64,000 nucleotides of DNA, from contig NC_079882.1 of assembly GCF_029227915.1 (NCBI RefSeq), forward strand, positions 23,069,001 through 23,133,000, in the 5' to 3' direction. This DNA is from Hydractinia symbiolongicarpus (taxonomy: Eukaryota; Cnidaria; Hydrozoa; Anthoathecata; Hydractiniidae). The notes beneath the pieces were generated by a model that saw only the letters and a program-made list of their open reading frames with translations, had not been told where the DNA came from and searched no databases. Positions within the stretch are counted from its first letter, which is position 1; the number at the start of each line of letters is the position of its first letter. Made by a program: the position numbers and the translations under genes. Shown here one piece after another: positions 22,386 through 34,698 of this stretch.

Positions 22386-23789
22386 CACTTTTAACACCCT
22401 TGAAATTACATAAACAAACAAAGCAATTTTAATCGTTCTCGAGGGCACGAATTTTAATTGTCTTCTCATAATTACTGCATTGATACAAGAATGCACAATA
22501 TTTCGGAAATTGAAAACAACGAATTATTGATAAAGAGGAAAAGGATATCGATATTTTTTCCCAAATGACGTGTTTGTTGAGAAATCAATTCAAAGAAGAA
22601 AAAACTTTCAGTAAGCGTCGGCAGCCAAAGGTCACGTAGGACATAAACCCCTGCAATGACTGTCCTTTCAAAGGAGGAAATTAGGTCATATGTTTTTCCA
22701 TGTATGTTACGACGAACATTATTGGGAAAACCTTTAACATCCCGCACAGCAGTTACTTTTCAAATTATGATGCAAAAGCCGTTTGATGCAATGTATTTTA
22801 GCATTGTGATAATTATATTGGTATTCAAAACAGGAATTTTTTTCTGCATTGGCGTCCCTGGGAATAGTGAAATGTTAAAAACAAACATTTTGTTTTATAA
22901 TATATTTTAAGCATACAAATTTCTTTACCAATACCGACCGTACCAATTCACATTGCCTCAGTTTACTTTTAGCTCGCGCATAAGCAAAGAAATGTTTTCT
23001 TTTGTTGTTGTTGTTGTTGCTGTTGTCATTGTTATTGTTGTTTTTGTGTTTGCTTTTCTTTTCTTTTACAATGAGATTTTTTATCGCGTCAACAAGCAGC
23101 ATTGCTCTATGTCGAACGATTGATTGCATAAATTTTGTCAAACATCTTTCGCTTATGTTAAGTTTTCAGTCAACGTTTGAGTATAACAAAAAAAGGGTAA
23201 AAACCATCAAGTAAAATCTGCATCACTTAGTAAAAAACTTCGGACTAAAATTCGAAAAAAAAATTAGCTCTTGACAGAAACATGTTAAATATACCAGTTA
23301 ACAAAATAAACTTGTTCGTAAAATTGTTAAGAAGAGTCTGTAAAGCAGGGGAAAGAACAAAGAAAATATAGTATTGCTAGAGACAAAGTAAAGACTAGCT
23401 ATGCAACGCTTCCTTTTAGGCGGAGGTGAAACTTTTATTTATTTTTAAGTCATCTTTTTTTAAATATTTTTTAAAAAATGCTGGAATTTCATAAAGCATC
23501 TTTAGCATCACTTCTCAATTTTATTTTATTTTCATTTCTTCGTTTTTACAAATTATTTTCTCTCTTTTTTTAAAGACAATATGACCGTGTACAGATTTTT
23601 ATGCGGAATTTTGAAACAAAATATGCTAAACGACGATATGTTTTTCTAAAACCCAGTTGGCGACTTAAACTTTGTCGATCCCTAGCGACGGAATGTTTAA
23701 TAAATGTGACAATTTTGGGCGACAAAATTTACCCCGCTAAAATATATCAACGTTTGCGTAAGAGGATTTGACTTGACGTGGGTTAGACC
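22386..23789. other. Intergenic with TTG microsatellite
   Basis: No gene recognised. A (ttg)n tract with interruptions lies at about 23003-23045. Confidence 0.5.
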
Positions 23790-25000
23790 AGCCCTTTCTT
23801 TTAATTTGCGAAATTTGAGTAAAGAGGAACTGGACATGCTACTAAATATATCTCATTTCAATACTATTACATAAAACTGACGTATGATCAAAGAATTTAC
23901 CGTAACTAATGTCGTTGACAACAAATTAGTAAAAGCTATATGTACAAGAAAAAAGCATTTAAATTAATGATCAAGCCACGTAAACTAAATTTCCATTGAT
24001 TAAAAGAAAAAACAAGGAACGCGCTGCTAACTTAGAATCCATTAAATTACCTTACACCGATTTCAATAATCCTATCACCATTTTAATTGAAATTACCTGT
24101 TATTACTTAGATTATTAGACTGATTTACAATTTCTTTTATCCTGGATGCTAAACTAAAAAGCAATTTCTTTTAAGCATTTTTAATAGCAGAAAATATATT
24201 TCGCAAATGAATAGTTAATACTGTAGCATCATCATAACTTCTGGTATCAATTATTTTCTGACGTATCTATTGTAACAGGGCCAAGAATTGGCTTCTGGAT
24301 CGTGAAGGTTATTTTTAGACAATTATTTATCTGAATAGAGCAGCCATGACTTCCCATGACACGGTCAAATTGTTGCTGCAGAAACAGTTCTGTTGGCGAC
24401 CGCCTCAGCAAAGTTTAATTGGACGATGTAACCTTATATGTTGGCGAAGGTGACAGAGTTCAAAATGGTTTGGATCCTCATGCATTGGAACTTAGTTTTT
24501 CATCCCCTGTGTTTAACTCCAACCTCAAAGGAAATATTTAAGGTCGATCGCGACATATTTCACCGCTGTGGACTGTTAGAAAGCACAGTGTTATTGAAAC
24601 GCAAATGAGCCTGGGACGAGGTTTTAAGATACTGTAAAGGTTTCTTGAAGATTTACTTCTTTAATTTCTTTCACTAATCTGGCACGGAGAATCACAAAAA
24701 AAAACATGTGTTAAAGTTAAAAAGAAAACATGGAAATCAGTATATTAAAATAGACCCAGGGTATGAGATGTAAGACAGGGTATTAACAACAGGGAGGAAC
24801 AGACTGAACTCTGCGGCGATAAAGCACATTTCTCTTCTCGCTGTAAGTCTTGAATTCCTTAATTCTTGGATATAATTTTTTATTCTTCTCCAACGTTTTA
24901 TTGCAGTTTGTGTTATTTTTTGACATTTACAGAGAATTAGAAAATGTAGCCTTTGTTTGGACGGGATATCTATTTTGTTGTGGGATAATTTTACTGGATT
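23790..25000. repeat. Tandem 1.4-kb duplication, first copy
   Basis: Blocks such as gagtaaagaggaactggaca, ctggtatcaattattttctg and tactgtagcatcatcataa reappear in the same order about 1.39 kb downstream. The copies are diverged and share no open frame. Ends are approximate. Confidence 0.6.
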
Positions 25001-25079
25001 ATGTCACCTGTAAGCCTGTTTAATTGCGCCACTATTTGTCCGTAAGACCTTTTTCAAGGATGATAAACCCCCCCCAAAA

Positions 25080-26245
25080 AGATTTGATGATGTAACTTCT
25101 TGGATAAACAAGTTTCAATCGCGGTCGAGGAAAATTCTTGGCAACAAAATCCAGGCGGTGAAAAATTCAAACTTTTGAGTGGATGAGATACTCCCTTTCC
25201 TTTGATTTTAAGAATGTGAGTAAAGAGGAACTGGACATGCTACTAAATATATCTCATATCAATGTTATTACATAAAACTGACGTGTGATCAAAGAATTTA
25301 TGGTAGCTAATGTTGTTGACAACAAAATAGTTATATATCTAGGAGAAAAAAGCATTTAAATTAATGACCAAGCCGCGTAAATTCAATACCCGTTGATTGA
25401 AACAAAAATAGAGAAAATGCGCCGAACTTGAAATGGCTTAAAAAGCTAATTAAACAAACTTACACCGCTTTTAATAATCGTACCACTATTTTAATTAAAA
25501 ATACTAATTATTACTAATACTAATACTTTTACTAATACTTTTATTTTGAATTAGCTAACTGAAAAGTAATTTCTTTTTAATACTGGAAAAGATGAATAGT
25601 TAAATACTGTAGCATCATCATAATTTCTGGTATCAATTATTTTCTGACGTATTTATTGTAACAGGGCCAAAAATTGGCTTCCGGTTCATGAAAAATATTT
25701 TTCTGACAGCCATTTATCTGACTATAATAGAGTAACCATGGCTACTAATAACATGGTCAAATTATTGCTGAAAAACCTGGACGATTTGATCTTTTACACG
25801 TTGATAACGGCCACAGGGTTCAAAATAGGCTGGATCTTTATGCATGTGGGATTTAAGTGTACCCATTGTATTTAATTCCACACGTGAATAGAATATTCAA
25901 GCTTGACCCCAACACATTTCACCACGATGAACTATCAGTAAGTACAGTGTCATTGAGGAAATGATCCTAGGATAAAATTTTAAATTATAAATTTTTTTTT
26001 GGGAACTTATTTCTTTTAATTTCTTTGAAAAGATTTACTTCTTTAATTTCTTTTACTAGTCTGGCAGGGAAAATAATTCTCTTTTCGTTGCAATTCTTGA
26101 ATTCCCTAATTTTTCGGTATGATTTTTATTACTCTCAAATGTTTTGTTGCAGTTTGCAGTTTGGTTTTTTTTAAACATTTGCAAGGAAGTTGGAAATGTA
26201 TTTTCATATTCTAAACAGGATATATATTTTGTTGTGCGGAGCGAT
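25080..26245. repeat. Tandem 1.4-kb duplication, second copy
   Basis: Matches the copy at 23790-25000. Its first 120 bases (aagtttcaatcg, cttggcaacaaaatccaggc) also match the third partial copy near 27.7 kb, but are diverged or lost in the first copy. Confidence 0.6.
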
Positions 26246-26784
26246 GACTCATTTGCTTTAAAGGATACATGAAGTACTTTGGTTATGGTTCTCTGTCTGC
26301 AAATTGCGGTAAACATTTACGTTTAATTCGAAACGTTCTTCATTCTTTGTTTTATAATAAATGCATTCGAAACGTGAGGATCTGTAATACCTAAAAAACC
26401 AAACATCCGAAAATATTGAGTGCAAAATTTGCTGTACGAAGAATATTAATTCATACATTTTTCTTCGTTTCTGAAAAAAAAGTTTTTTGATTGGTTTACT
26501 ACGCACGAGCGATAAAAACAAAGTTAGTAAATATATCGCCTTTGTTCTGTTTAGCCTGGAGATTTCGTGTATCCTTAGAGAGCCCGCTTTTGATCGACAA
26601 ACGAATAACAAGTATACTCTGGGTACAACTAAAACGAAACGATTACACTCAATGAGAGATTGAAATTAGGTGAGTGCACTCTAGACTAGAACTCGAGAGA
26701 AGACTGAAGTTAGATAAGTTCACTTGATGGAAAAATTAGATTAAAACAAGTGTTGTGCAGGAATCAACTGTAATTAAACGGGTA

Positions 26785-27359
26785 CAGTATTCTCTCCAAT
26801 TAAGAGACACTTTAAAAGGCGGACACCTCTGATTAGCGGACACTTTGGTCATACACCGGCCGTTTTCTAGTCAAAGCGGACACTTAATTAGCAACCACTT
26901 TAATTAGCGTACAAATCTTTTTTGCACCAAAGGGCAAATACGGCTTTTTTTCTCTCCAATTAGCGGACAGTTCAAAAAAATGAAAAGCGAGCAATGAAAC
27001 AGAAAAAAATGAATGGTTTTTTAAACATTTATTTCAAACTCTTTCTCCCATAAAGGAGAGACGAAAGATCGTCAAGATGAATAGCCGAAAACAACAATTA
27101 ATTAAGTACTTTTTTAAATAAAACCTTAAATTATTTACCCATCATTTGTTAAAATGTGTTTGAAAGACTTTAAAGACCTGTGAAGATAGAAAGTTTCGGT
27201 TCGTTATCATTATGTTAAATTATATAATTTTTGTTATTTTTCCTTTGTGATACAAAAATCGGCTTTAATTTCTAATTTGCGGCTTAAAATGTAAAACTTT
27301 CCAAAAGGCGGGAATTTTGGTCATACACCGATGGTGTCCGCTAATTGGAGAGTATACTG
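26785..27359. mobile_element. pogo/Tigger-like MITE (TA target site)
   Basis: Terminal inverted repeats begin CAGTATTCTCTCCAATTA on the left and CAGTATACTCTCCAATTA when the right end is reversed, about 26 bases with 4 mismatches. TA flanks both sides (26783-26784, 27360-27361). Inside the left end, gcggacac-type motifs repeat several times. 575 bases, no transposase. It sits in the middle of a degenerate minisatellite (about 26640-27480), whose units look like ctagaactcgagagaagact. Confidence 0.75.
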
Positions 27360-27724
27360 TACATTCTATGAAGGACTAGAGTCAGACGAGTTTATTTGGT
27401 TCAACTGGAAAATTAGACCATTGCATTCGATGGAAAGACTGGAAATAAAAGAATGCACTCGGTTAACAACTATAAATAGACGGATGATCTTGACGGCAAA
27501 CTAGAATGTTGAAAATGAGATAGGAGTGAGCAAGACAAATGTGTTTTGTATCTTTTTGTGTCTACTTTTGTTATCTGTAATGTTTCTACTTCTTCTTCTG
27601 ATAGAAAGATGTCAACAATCACTTAAGTAATAATATACTTCATTGTTGTCATTGGTGGAAAAAAGGTTTACTACATGGAGTCGAAAATGTTTTTTTTTTT
27701 TCTTTTCGAGGAGAATAACAACAC

Positions 27725-27900
27725 ATAAAAAAATCTGATGATGTCACTTCTCTGATAAATAAGTTTCAATCGAGGAAATTTCTTGGCAACAAAATCCAGG
27801 CGGAGAAAAACCAAAACTTTTAAGTGGGTGAGACACGCCCTTTCCTTTGACTTTAAAAATGTGAGTAAAGAGGAACTACACATGCTGCTAAATTTAGTCA
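27725..27900. repeat. Third partial copy of the 1.4-kb duplicated block
   Basis: Matches 25080-25250: aagtttcaatcgagg, cttggcaacaaaatccaggc and gagtaaagaggaact occur in the same order. Confidence 0.6.
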
Positions 27901-28002
27901 AAATGTTTGTTTTTTATGCTGATCAAATTTTGCGGCGACATAGAGACTTACTTTAGAGCACCGAATTAAACCTATTTTTATACCATGAAAGATTTTAAAT
28001 GG

Positions 28003-28793
28003 GTTTAACCTTGGTGGAAAGAATACGGAAGGAGAAACAACTCTTTTAAATCTATTGAAACACTGCGTGAGGTTCTAGCAGGTGTCTGTATAGAAACTTA
28101 ATTTGAAATTTTGGCGGTTGTGTGACTAAATTATTCGTGAATAACAATTCGCAACTATGATTGGTTATAAAAACAATTAGATAATTTGATGATGAATTTG
28201 ATAATATTATCAAAACAAGAAGCCATATTGAAATCGGTAAAATTTCTTTTGTTCTTATGTTAACATAATTAGCGAAGAAGCACATGCTCCACACTTTTGT
28301 AAACAAAAAGAAAAAGTTTATATCTCGTTTTAAAACGACGTTCTGTTATAAGAAGTTATTTCTTTAGTTAGAATAAACATTAATCCACCACACATTTTGT
28401 CGGCACACGTCCGGCGCATATCTATCTATATTGTTTTTCATGATCAAAGTGGTATACTCAAGCCTGCAAAAATAGGTTAATATCATGGTTAAACGCTTAT
28501 TTCCAAACGTATTGTTGAAGTTTTTAACAGCAATGTTTACCGACTTATATTAGGCACACTTTCCATACCAATATCACGTCCCTGCAGCGTGTTACAGTCA
28601 GATATCAATAGAAAAAAGTTAGCTCCTATTAAAGGAGAATATGGAATTTAATCATTTTTTTGCGAAAAAGACTCGGTCGAGCACCTCACGCACTGATTCT
28701 TTTGAAATTAAAAACAATAGAAAATTTAATACATTTAAAGCGTGCAGAAATGAAGTTGTTTCTCCTTCCGTATTCTTTTCTCCAAGGTTTAAC
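28003..28793. repeat. Inverted duplication
   Basis: 28003-28042 (gtttaaccttgg, aagaatacggaaggagaaac) recurs as a reverse complement at 28754-28793. A second block (cactgcgtgaggt at 28061-28073) recurs inverted at 28682-28695. The inverted copy has about 60 extra bases between the blocks. Confidence 0.55.
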
Positions 28794-29473
28794 AAAACAA
28801 GTAGATATATTACAGACTTTATTTTGACCACCAAAATGTATCTTAGCGCTAATGGAAACACACATGGAGTATAAAAAACCGCAAAAAAGGCGAGTTTCAA
28901 TTCATTCATAAAAATTGTGTTGTCGAAGAAAGAGGTGGTATAACAATGTACGTATCTGATGACTTGTTTTGAAAGCACCGATATGGTCTGGAAAATGTGA
29001 ATCGACTTGACGTTTTTAAAAGGAAAGGAAATAATCATTAAAAAACGTTTGATTCGTAATAACAGTCAGTTCATATTGAATTAAAAAAATAAGATATTGG
29101 CGTATCCTACTTTGTTGGTGTAACAGCTTTCATTTGACACGGTATATTCCACTCGACAAAGTAGCTTTGTTTTTCCTCTCGCAAAATACATATTGCACCC
29201 CCCCCCCCGCAATATTTCATGCAATGAGGATAACATCAAAGCTTCATCCTCCCGACCCTAGATCCAAATATAACCCCGGGGAGATAAACCAAATATATCC
29301 AATTTTGTAATGCCATACAATGTCATATTTCTATAAATACCCGTGAAGTAAATTTAAAACAATTTAGAAACTTATATGGTTTTCCGATTTTTTTATTTGC
29401 GTATTGTAAGACATTTGAATTGGTTACGCACGACAAAAGCCTTTTGTTTTCAAACTTATTTCTATAACATTAG

Positions 29474-29764
29474 GAATTGGCGGATATTAGCATATTAGAA
29501 TCAATTAATCTAAAGAGAAAATTACCACTTGTTTACACATTTAGATGTTGTTGCTACGGAGCTACACCATTTTCACCAGTAGAAAGGAAAGAATTTGCTC
29601 GTGACCCAAAAAGAGGCTATGTTTTCCTTCGATGTGATCGTGAAAGGTGCTATAAACACTGTGATACCTCCCAACAAAAACGTGCTGCAACTTTTTTCAG
29701 AAATGGTATTAACGTCATCTCTTTGATGATTGATGTTCAAGTTGACATATGCACTCTAGAATAA
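29474..29764 (+). CDS. Orphan cysteine-rich open frame, possible last exon
   Basis: An open frame of 96 codons starts directly after a splice-acceptor-like ataacattag and ends at a TAA. It has no ATG near its start (the first candidate initiator would be TTG), so it is more likely a terminal exon than a whole gene. It contains FRCCCYGATPF and FLRCDRERCYKHC; seven cysteines fall within about 50 residues. I do not recognise the family and found no upstream exon. It could also be a transposon fragment. Confidence 0.3.
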   Translation, partial: ELADISILESINLKRKLPLVYTFRCCCYGATPFSPVERKEFARDPKRGYVFLRCDRERCYKHCDTSQQKRAATFFRNGINVISLMIDVQVDICTLE

Positions 29765-32700
29765 TCTTTTAATTTTCAACAACTATTATAAAGAGTAATG
29801 AGGCATAACTTTCTAACGTTTTAAAAAATCATAAGTAATCCACTGGGAGAATTGTGTTAGACGATCAGTGAATTGTTTCTTTTGAATTATGTCAATGTAA
29901 ATGATATCTTTTCTAATTTCAAATTGTTAGCGTTTCGTCATTAAAAGATTTCTGGTGAGTAAAAGATGTAATTATATACCACATATATATATTACACGAT
30001 CAGTAATTTTTATTTTTTTGGTATTGTGTGTTTGCTACCTTGGCATGCAAAAACTTCTGGAAACCATAAGAATCTACTCTGTACGAATATGCAAGATGTA
30101 ATTAAACAAAACGTTAATAGTATCCTTAAGAATATGCTCATCTTGAAATTTTGCTTGCACCCTATTATGAACGTTTAATTTTTTAGTCTTTGTTAACTCA
30201 TTAAAACTTGTATCATGGTCTGTTAGTTAGATTAGGCTTCTGAAACAACAGCACCTTGATTTTTATAACAGGTTGCATTCTCAGATCTTTAACTCTTAGC
30301 TGTGCAAAGAATATGCTAAGAATATTGTAACTTATTTTCGTAGTAATCAAGGCAAGATACGCTTGCGTATGCTTAAAAGGACTTTCTCACCCATTTTTAC
30401 TTACAAGTCAATTCTATTTGTACGGGCTAGACGACCCGCCCATCCTCCCTGTAAGTTGAGGAAATTACTCAAAAAGTGATGTTAAGACTGGCTGAGTGAC
30501 ATAGAATCTTATACCTATCTATACGGTTTCGGAAAAATAGACGAAGTCAATCCCCTTTGGCTCGGGATAACCGGAAGTTTTTATCCTGGAATTGGTATAA
30601 GACTCAAATGTATAATCTCAGCAAGTCTTAATGCTTACACGAGCTAAGAATAATTGCCGCTAGCGCTGACTTGACGACTAAAGCCCCTGATAACAAGGTT
30701 GTTGATATGATGGAAGATGTTTAATGATTGTGAAATGTATTTATTACATTGATGGAAATATTACTGAGAAAGATCTAATTAATGCTATACTATTGCGTGC
30801 GTTTTTATTAAAATTGCGGAATTAAAGATTACGAAATAGTAGCTTCAAATAGCTATTGTTTTGCTTGTATGCTCTGTAAAGTTAATTTTACAAGAAAATT
30901 GTAAACGCCTAGAATAAGGTCAAGTGCAAAATAAAAAGATTGCCAATGTCGGTTCTTAAACTATGTGTAGATTTTCTGTTCACGTAGAGTTAACATTGTT
31001 CCGTAACATGATCAAATAGCATTGCTCATGTGACTTTCCCATCCTAATACCAGGCAGATGTAAAATTCGCCCTCTTGTAAAGTTGATTTTTTAAACAATA
31101 TGTTGGATGAGTTTTTATCTATGTTGTTTAACGTCGATATACTCGATGAACACACCATTAGTTTTAACATTTTTATGATGATTGGTGAGCCATTTATGGT
31201 AGTGACAACAGATAACACGGTCTTCAAACGGTCAATCCATTTCTATGGTATTTATTAGATGGATACATAACGCAAAAAGCATTTGTGAATGTCTGTTGAC
31301 ACTTGGTACTTCGAGCCATTAGTGCTCTAGCTTGGTATTCAATTGCTTACTGTCGAAGCATGTTATACAGTTAAGCACAGACGTAGATCAAGAATTTGAC
31401 TAATTTATTGCAAACATCGAGGTGGAGCTGATTTGGGCGGTCCATCGATAGCTCCACTTATGGTGCGGCAACTGTCCCTCTTAAAGTCCCCTTCTTTGCC
31501 TCTGTCTATTCCATCCACCCATCCACTCCAATTATATAATTTTTCATAAGATCATTTTACAGCCTTAAAACCTTAATTAGTTTCTCCCTTTATTTGGCTC
31601 CCCGGCGCCCACCTTCCGCCCTTCCTTCCTCCAACTTCCTTCAATCTGAACAACTTACAAAAATAGTCCCCGTTGACTAAACAGAGGGATAACGCACCTG
31701 GATCTGTGGTTAACGCTTAATTTTTTAAATATTAACTGTTTGACCTTGTTTCTATCGACCTTGGAAGCAATATTCCTTATTACGTAGAAATCCTCACCAA
31801 GGCATGTGTATGTTTGTGACGTGTACATAAACCAGGCGTGAAAAAACATTATATTCACTGATAAATGTTCTAACGTAACAATAAAAGCATTTAAAAACGA
31901 AAGTAAATTATTTATGGGAAACGTGTCTATATTTTTGAAAACAAAAACAAAGATATTCATTTATCAATTTAAAAAAAAATAGTTTGAAAATAACATTTTT
32001 CGTGAAAATTCTGTGAAAACTTCTGTGAAAAGATTCGCTTTGGCAAAGAACAAGATGAGCGCCATGGTGATCTAGGACAGCAAGCAACAGTTCCAAAGAA
32101 GATAGATAGTAATTGTAGTTTATCTAAATAAGCAAAAACAAGCAAAATAATGTTGGCTTTACGTTTTTTAAGATAAACAAACTATTTATTATAGTTTCCA
32201 GTTGTTATTTTTTTTAACTAGTATAAAATTCAATCATTTAAACTTATTCTTTACAAATAAGTTTCTTTTCACATTTAAGGCTCTTATCAAGGAGGTTGAA
32301 AACCTTCTTGCTCTTATAGACAAAATAATAGTTCTATTTTCCAATTCATAAAATATCTGCACACTTTTTCGTCAATTGTAATTTTAATCAATTCTATTTA
32401 CTTCTTTTTTCCGTAAAAGACATCTTTAAGGCGGCGAATCCAGCATTTTTATTCAGTCACATTTTTGCAAAACAGCTGGGGTCATTAGATTCATATATTT
32501 TGTGACTGTTTTGTTCAATATCAGGTCTCCTAATAACGTAATACTTAACCTCAAATTGAAAAAAAAAGAAATGAATTGATAAAATAAAAAAATTATAATG
32601 AAGTTATTAATGCCCCTGGTAGGAGGCTTCTAGGACAGGTACTATCAGTTGGAGGAAGTTAACCTGCAGAAGGATAACGACACAACATAAACAGGAGGAT

Positions 32701-32859
32701 AGGGTAAAATTAATTCTATTAGATAAATGTTTAATATTTTTTTCAAATGAAGAGAGATGTTGGGTATAGTTTATTTATTAAAATTATTATTATAATTTAT
32801 TCTGAATTGACAGGAGTAAAGTGGAAATCAATTCTAGTTTTCTTTTATTTGTACCTAAT
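29765..32859. other. Intergenic with one small inverted-repeat element
   Basis: No gene recognised. The only structured piece is the 150-base fold-back element at 30482-30631. Confidence 0.5.
30482..30631. repeat. 150-bp inverted-repeat (MITE-like) element
   Basis: The left end (ttaagactggctgag...cttatacc) matches the reverse complement of the right end (ttaagacttgctgag...cttatacc) with few differences over about 40 bases. The centre is unpaired. It is noncoding. Target-site duplication is unclear. Confidence 0.5.
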
Positions 32860-33132
32860 TCACTTAAAAACTTTATCAATATTTGGCACTATTTCATGAT
32901 GAATATACGAGGCGTTGGTTGACTGTAGTGCGAGTCCAAGCATATTTGGAAGGTTTTCTTCACAAAAAGAGCCAAAAGAGTTGAATTTCTCCCTCCAATT
33001 TGCTTCATCTCCAGAAATTATAAAGAAAAACATTTTTGCTTGAACAATGCATAGCTCATTTAAAGAAAATGGTTTAAAACGATTTTTCATTTCACTATTA
33101 AGATGGCCTAAAAGAAAATTAGTGGCCGACAT
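32860..33132 (-). CDS. Orphan 90-residue open frame
   Basis: A single-exon frame with ATG at 33132 and stop at 32860. It encodes a mixed helical protein (FSLNELCIVQAKMFFFI, then LPNMLGLALQSTNASYIHHE). The composition is protein-like, but I recognise no family and see no flanking exons. It may be a gene remnant or chance. Confidence 0.25.
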   Translation of the reverse strand: MSATNFLLGHLNSEMKNRFKPFSLNELCIVQAKMFFFIISGDEANWREKFNSFGSFCEENLPNMLGLALQSTNASYIHHEIVPNIDKVFK

Positions 33133-34698
33133 TTTTTATTAATCAGAAGTTGAAAAAGAAGATTTTTAAATTTGTTCTGACCAATGACTAAGTATGCATA
33201 TGTGTGTGTGTACTTCTAACAAATGCGACATAAATCATTGTTTATTTATTTTAAAAAATTCCGCTTTTAGTGAGATTTTCCTGTAAAAAAATATTAAGAA
33301 AAAGCTGCAGTGATCAAAGAAAATGAATTCTGAAAAGGTAAATTCCTTAGGCTCTTTTTCACAATGGCTATTGTTTCTTCATATGAGCTAGGTGTAAATC
33401 CCCAGTAGCCATCTTGAACTTTAACAAAAATTTTGAAAAAAAAGTACCTAATGTTTGATACAATATCAATTCGTAATGTACTGATACACCTACAGTTCTT
33501 TTTTTATTCGTATCTCGTAACTATCTTGGAATGATTTTTATAAAAATTATCTGTGGGATAACTTCGTATCTGAAAATATTTTGCTTTAAGTTGGCATGGT
33601 GTCCACAGTCTTCAAAATGGAGGTTGAAAGTTTTTGTTTTGTTTTAGCTAGGCAACAAGCGAATAGCTTTGTATTTGAATTAATCTTATTGGTATAGGAC
33701 TATATTTTATTTAAACCACTTAGTTTCCAGTCCTTAAGTTGGTTTATGTGATTAAAATGCCTATTAAACCTGGTGCTAGCTACCCTAAAATTTGTTTACT
33801 TTTAAGCGCAACTCGCCCCAGTCCTTATTTTAAATTTTTTTTTGACATGCGCAGTCTGAGTTTCCGAAATCTCGCTAGCTGAAACAGCCGTGTCATGTAA
33901 TCAACTTCAAAGCCAGAACTCTGAACTTTTCCCAATCAGAATCTTGTTATCTTGTGTTATCAAAGTGACCATAGTTTTTCTGGTAATAGGTTTAGGTCTG
34001 GTTAAGGTTTAGAAGAAATAGGAAATTTTTTGTTGGTCTTTCAAAATTAGGATTAAAATTTTAACGATCTTGTTGCGTTAACGGTTAATCTCTTTCACGT
34101 AGCGACGATTTAAAACTTGCAACTTATTAACTACAAGCCGAATATCCTATCTCTTAAAAATTGATACAGTTAAAGAATCAAAATCAGCTTGATTGGTAAT
34201 AACTGGTGACAATAATGACTGGTATCTTAGTTGAATAGAAATTTAATATGTATAATTTGTGTATAATTGACGTATTTTTCCTTTTTTTTGTCCCATCTTA
34301 TGTAACACTTATCACGATTATTAACCCAGAATAACCTCTTCAGCTTCTATTCGTACTGTTATCAAAAAGGGTCTTGCAAAGGGAGTTCTAGTGCATATTC
34401 AAAGCTGCCATTTGTGCTGCACAAGGCATGGAAACACAGCAACCGCTCACTAGACAACGGCCAAGATATCACTTATATCTTTATATTGAACATTAAGCAG
34501 AAAAGATCGATTCGCACTTTTTAGTCTTGGATGACCTTCTGCACTGAAAGCAGACGCTGTTCCATCAGATCATCTGTCGGATAGCTTCTATTTACAAGTG
34601 TCATCGCTTACAACCCTATCGCTTCCGACTTGCAAAATTAAATTTAAAACTTAATATTTTTTTTCTCTTAGGAGAATTTGTTTACCACGGAACTGGCC

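Noticed and set aside
22472-23214. Frames around the TTG microsatellite as genes
   Set aside because: Translations are dominated by the microsatellite (poly-Leu or poly-Asn) and lack any domain.
26056-26611. Minus-strand frames as coding
   Set aside because: They overlap the duplicated noncoding block and have low-complexity, unrecognisable translations.
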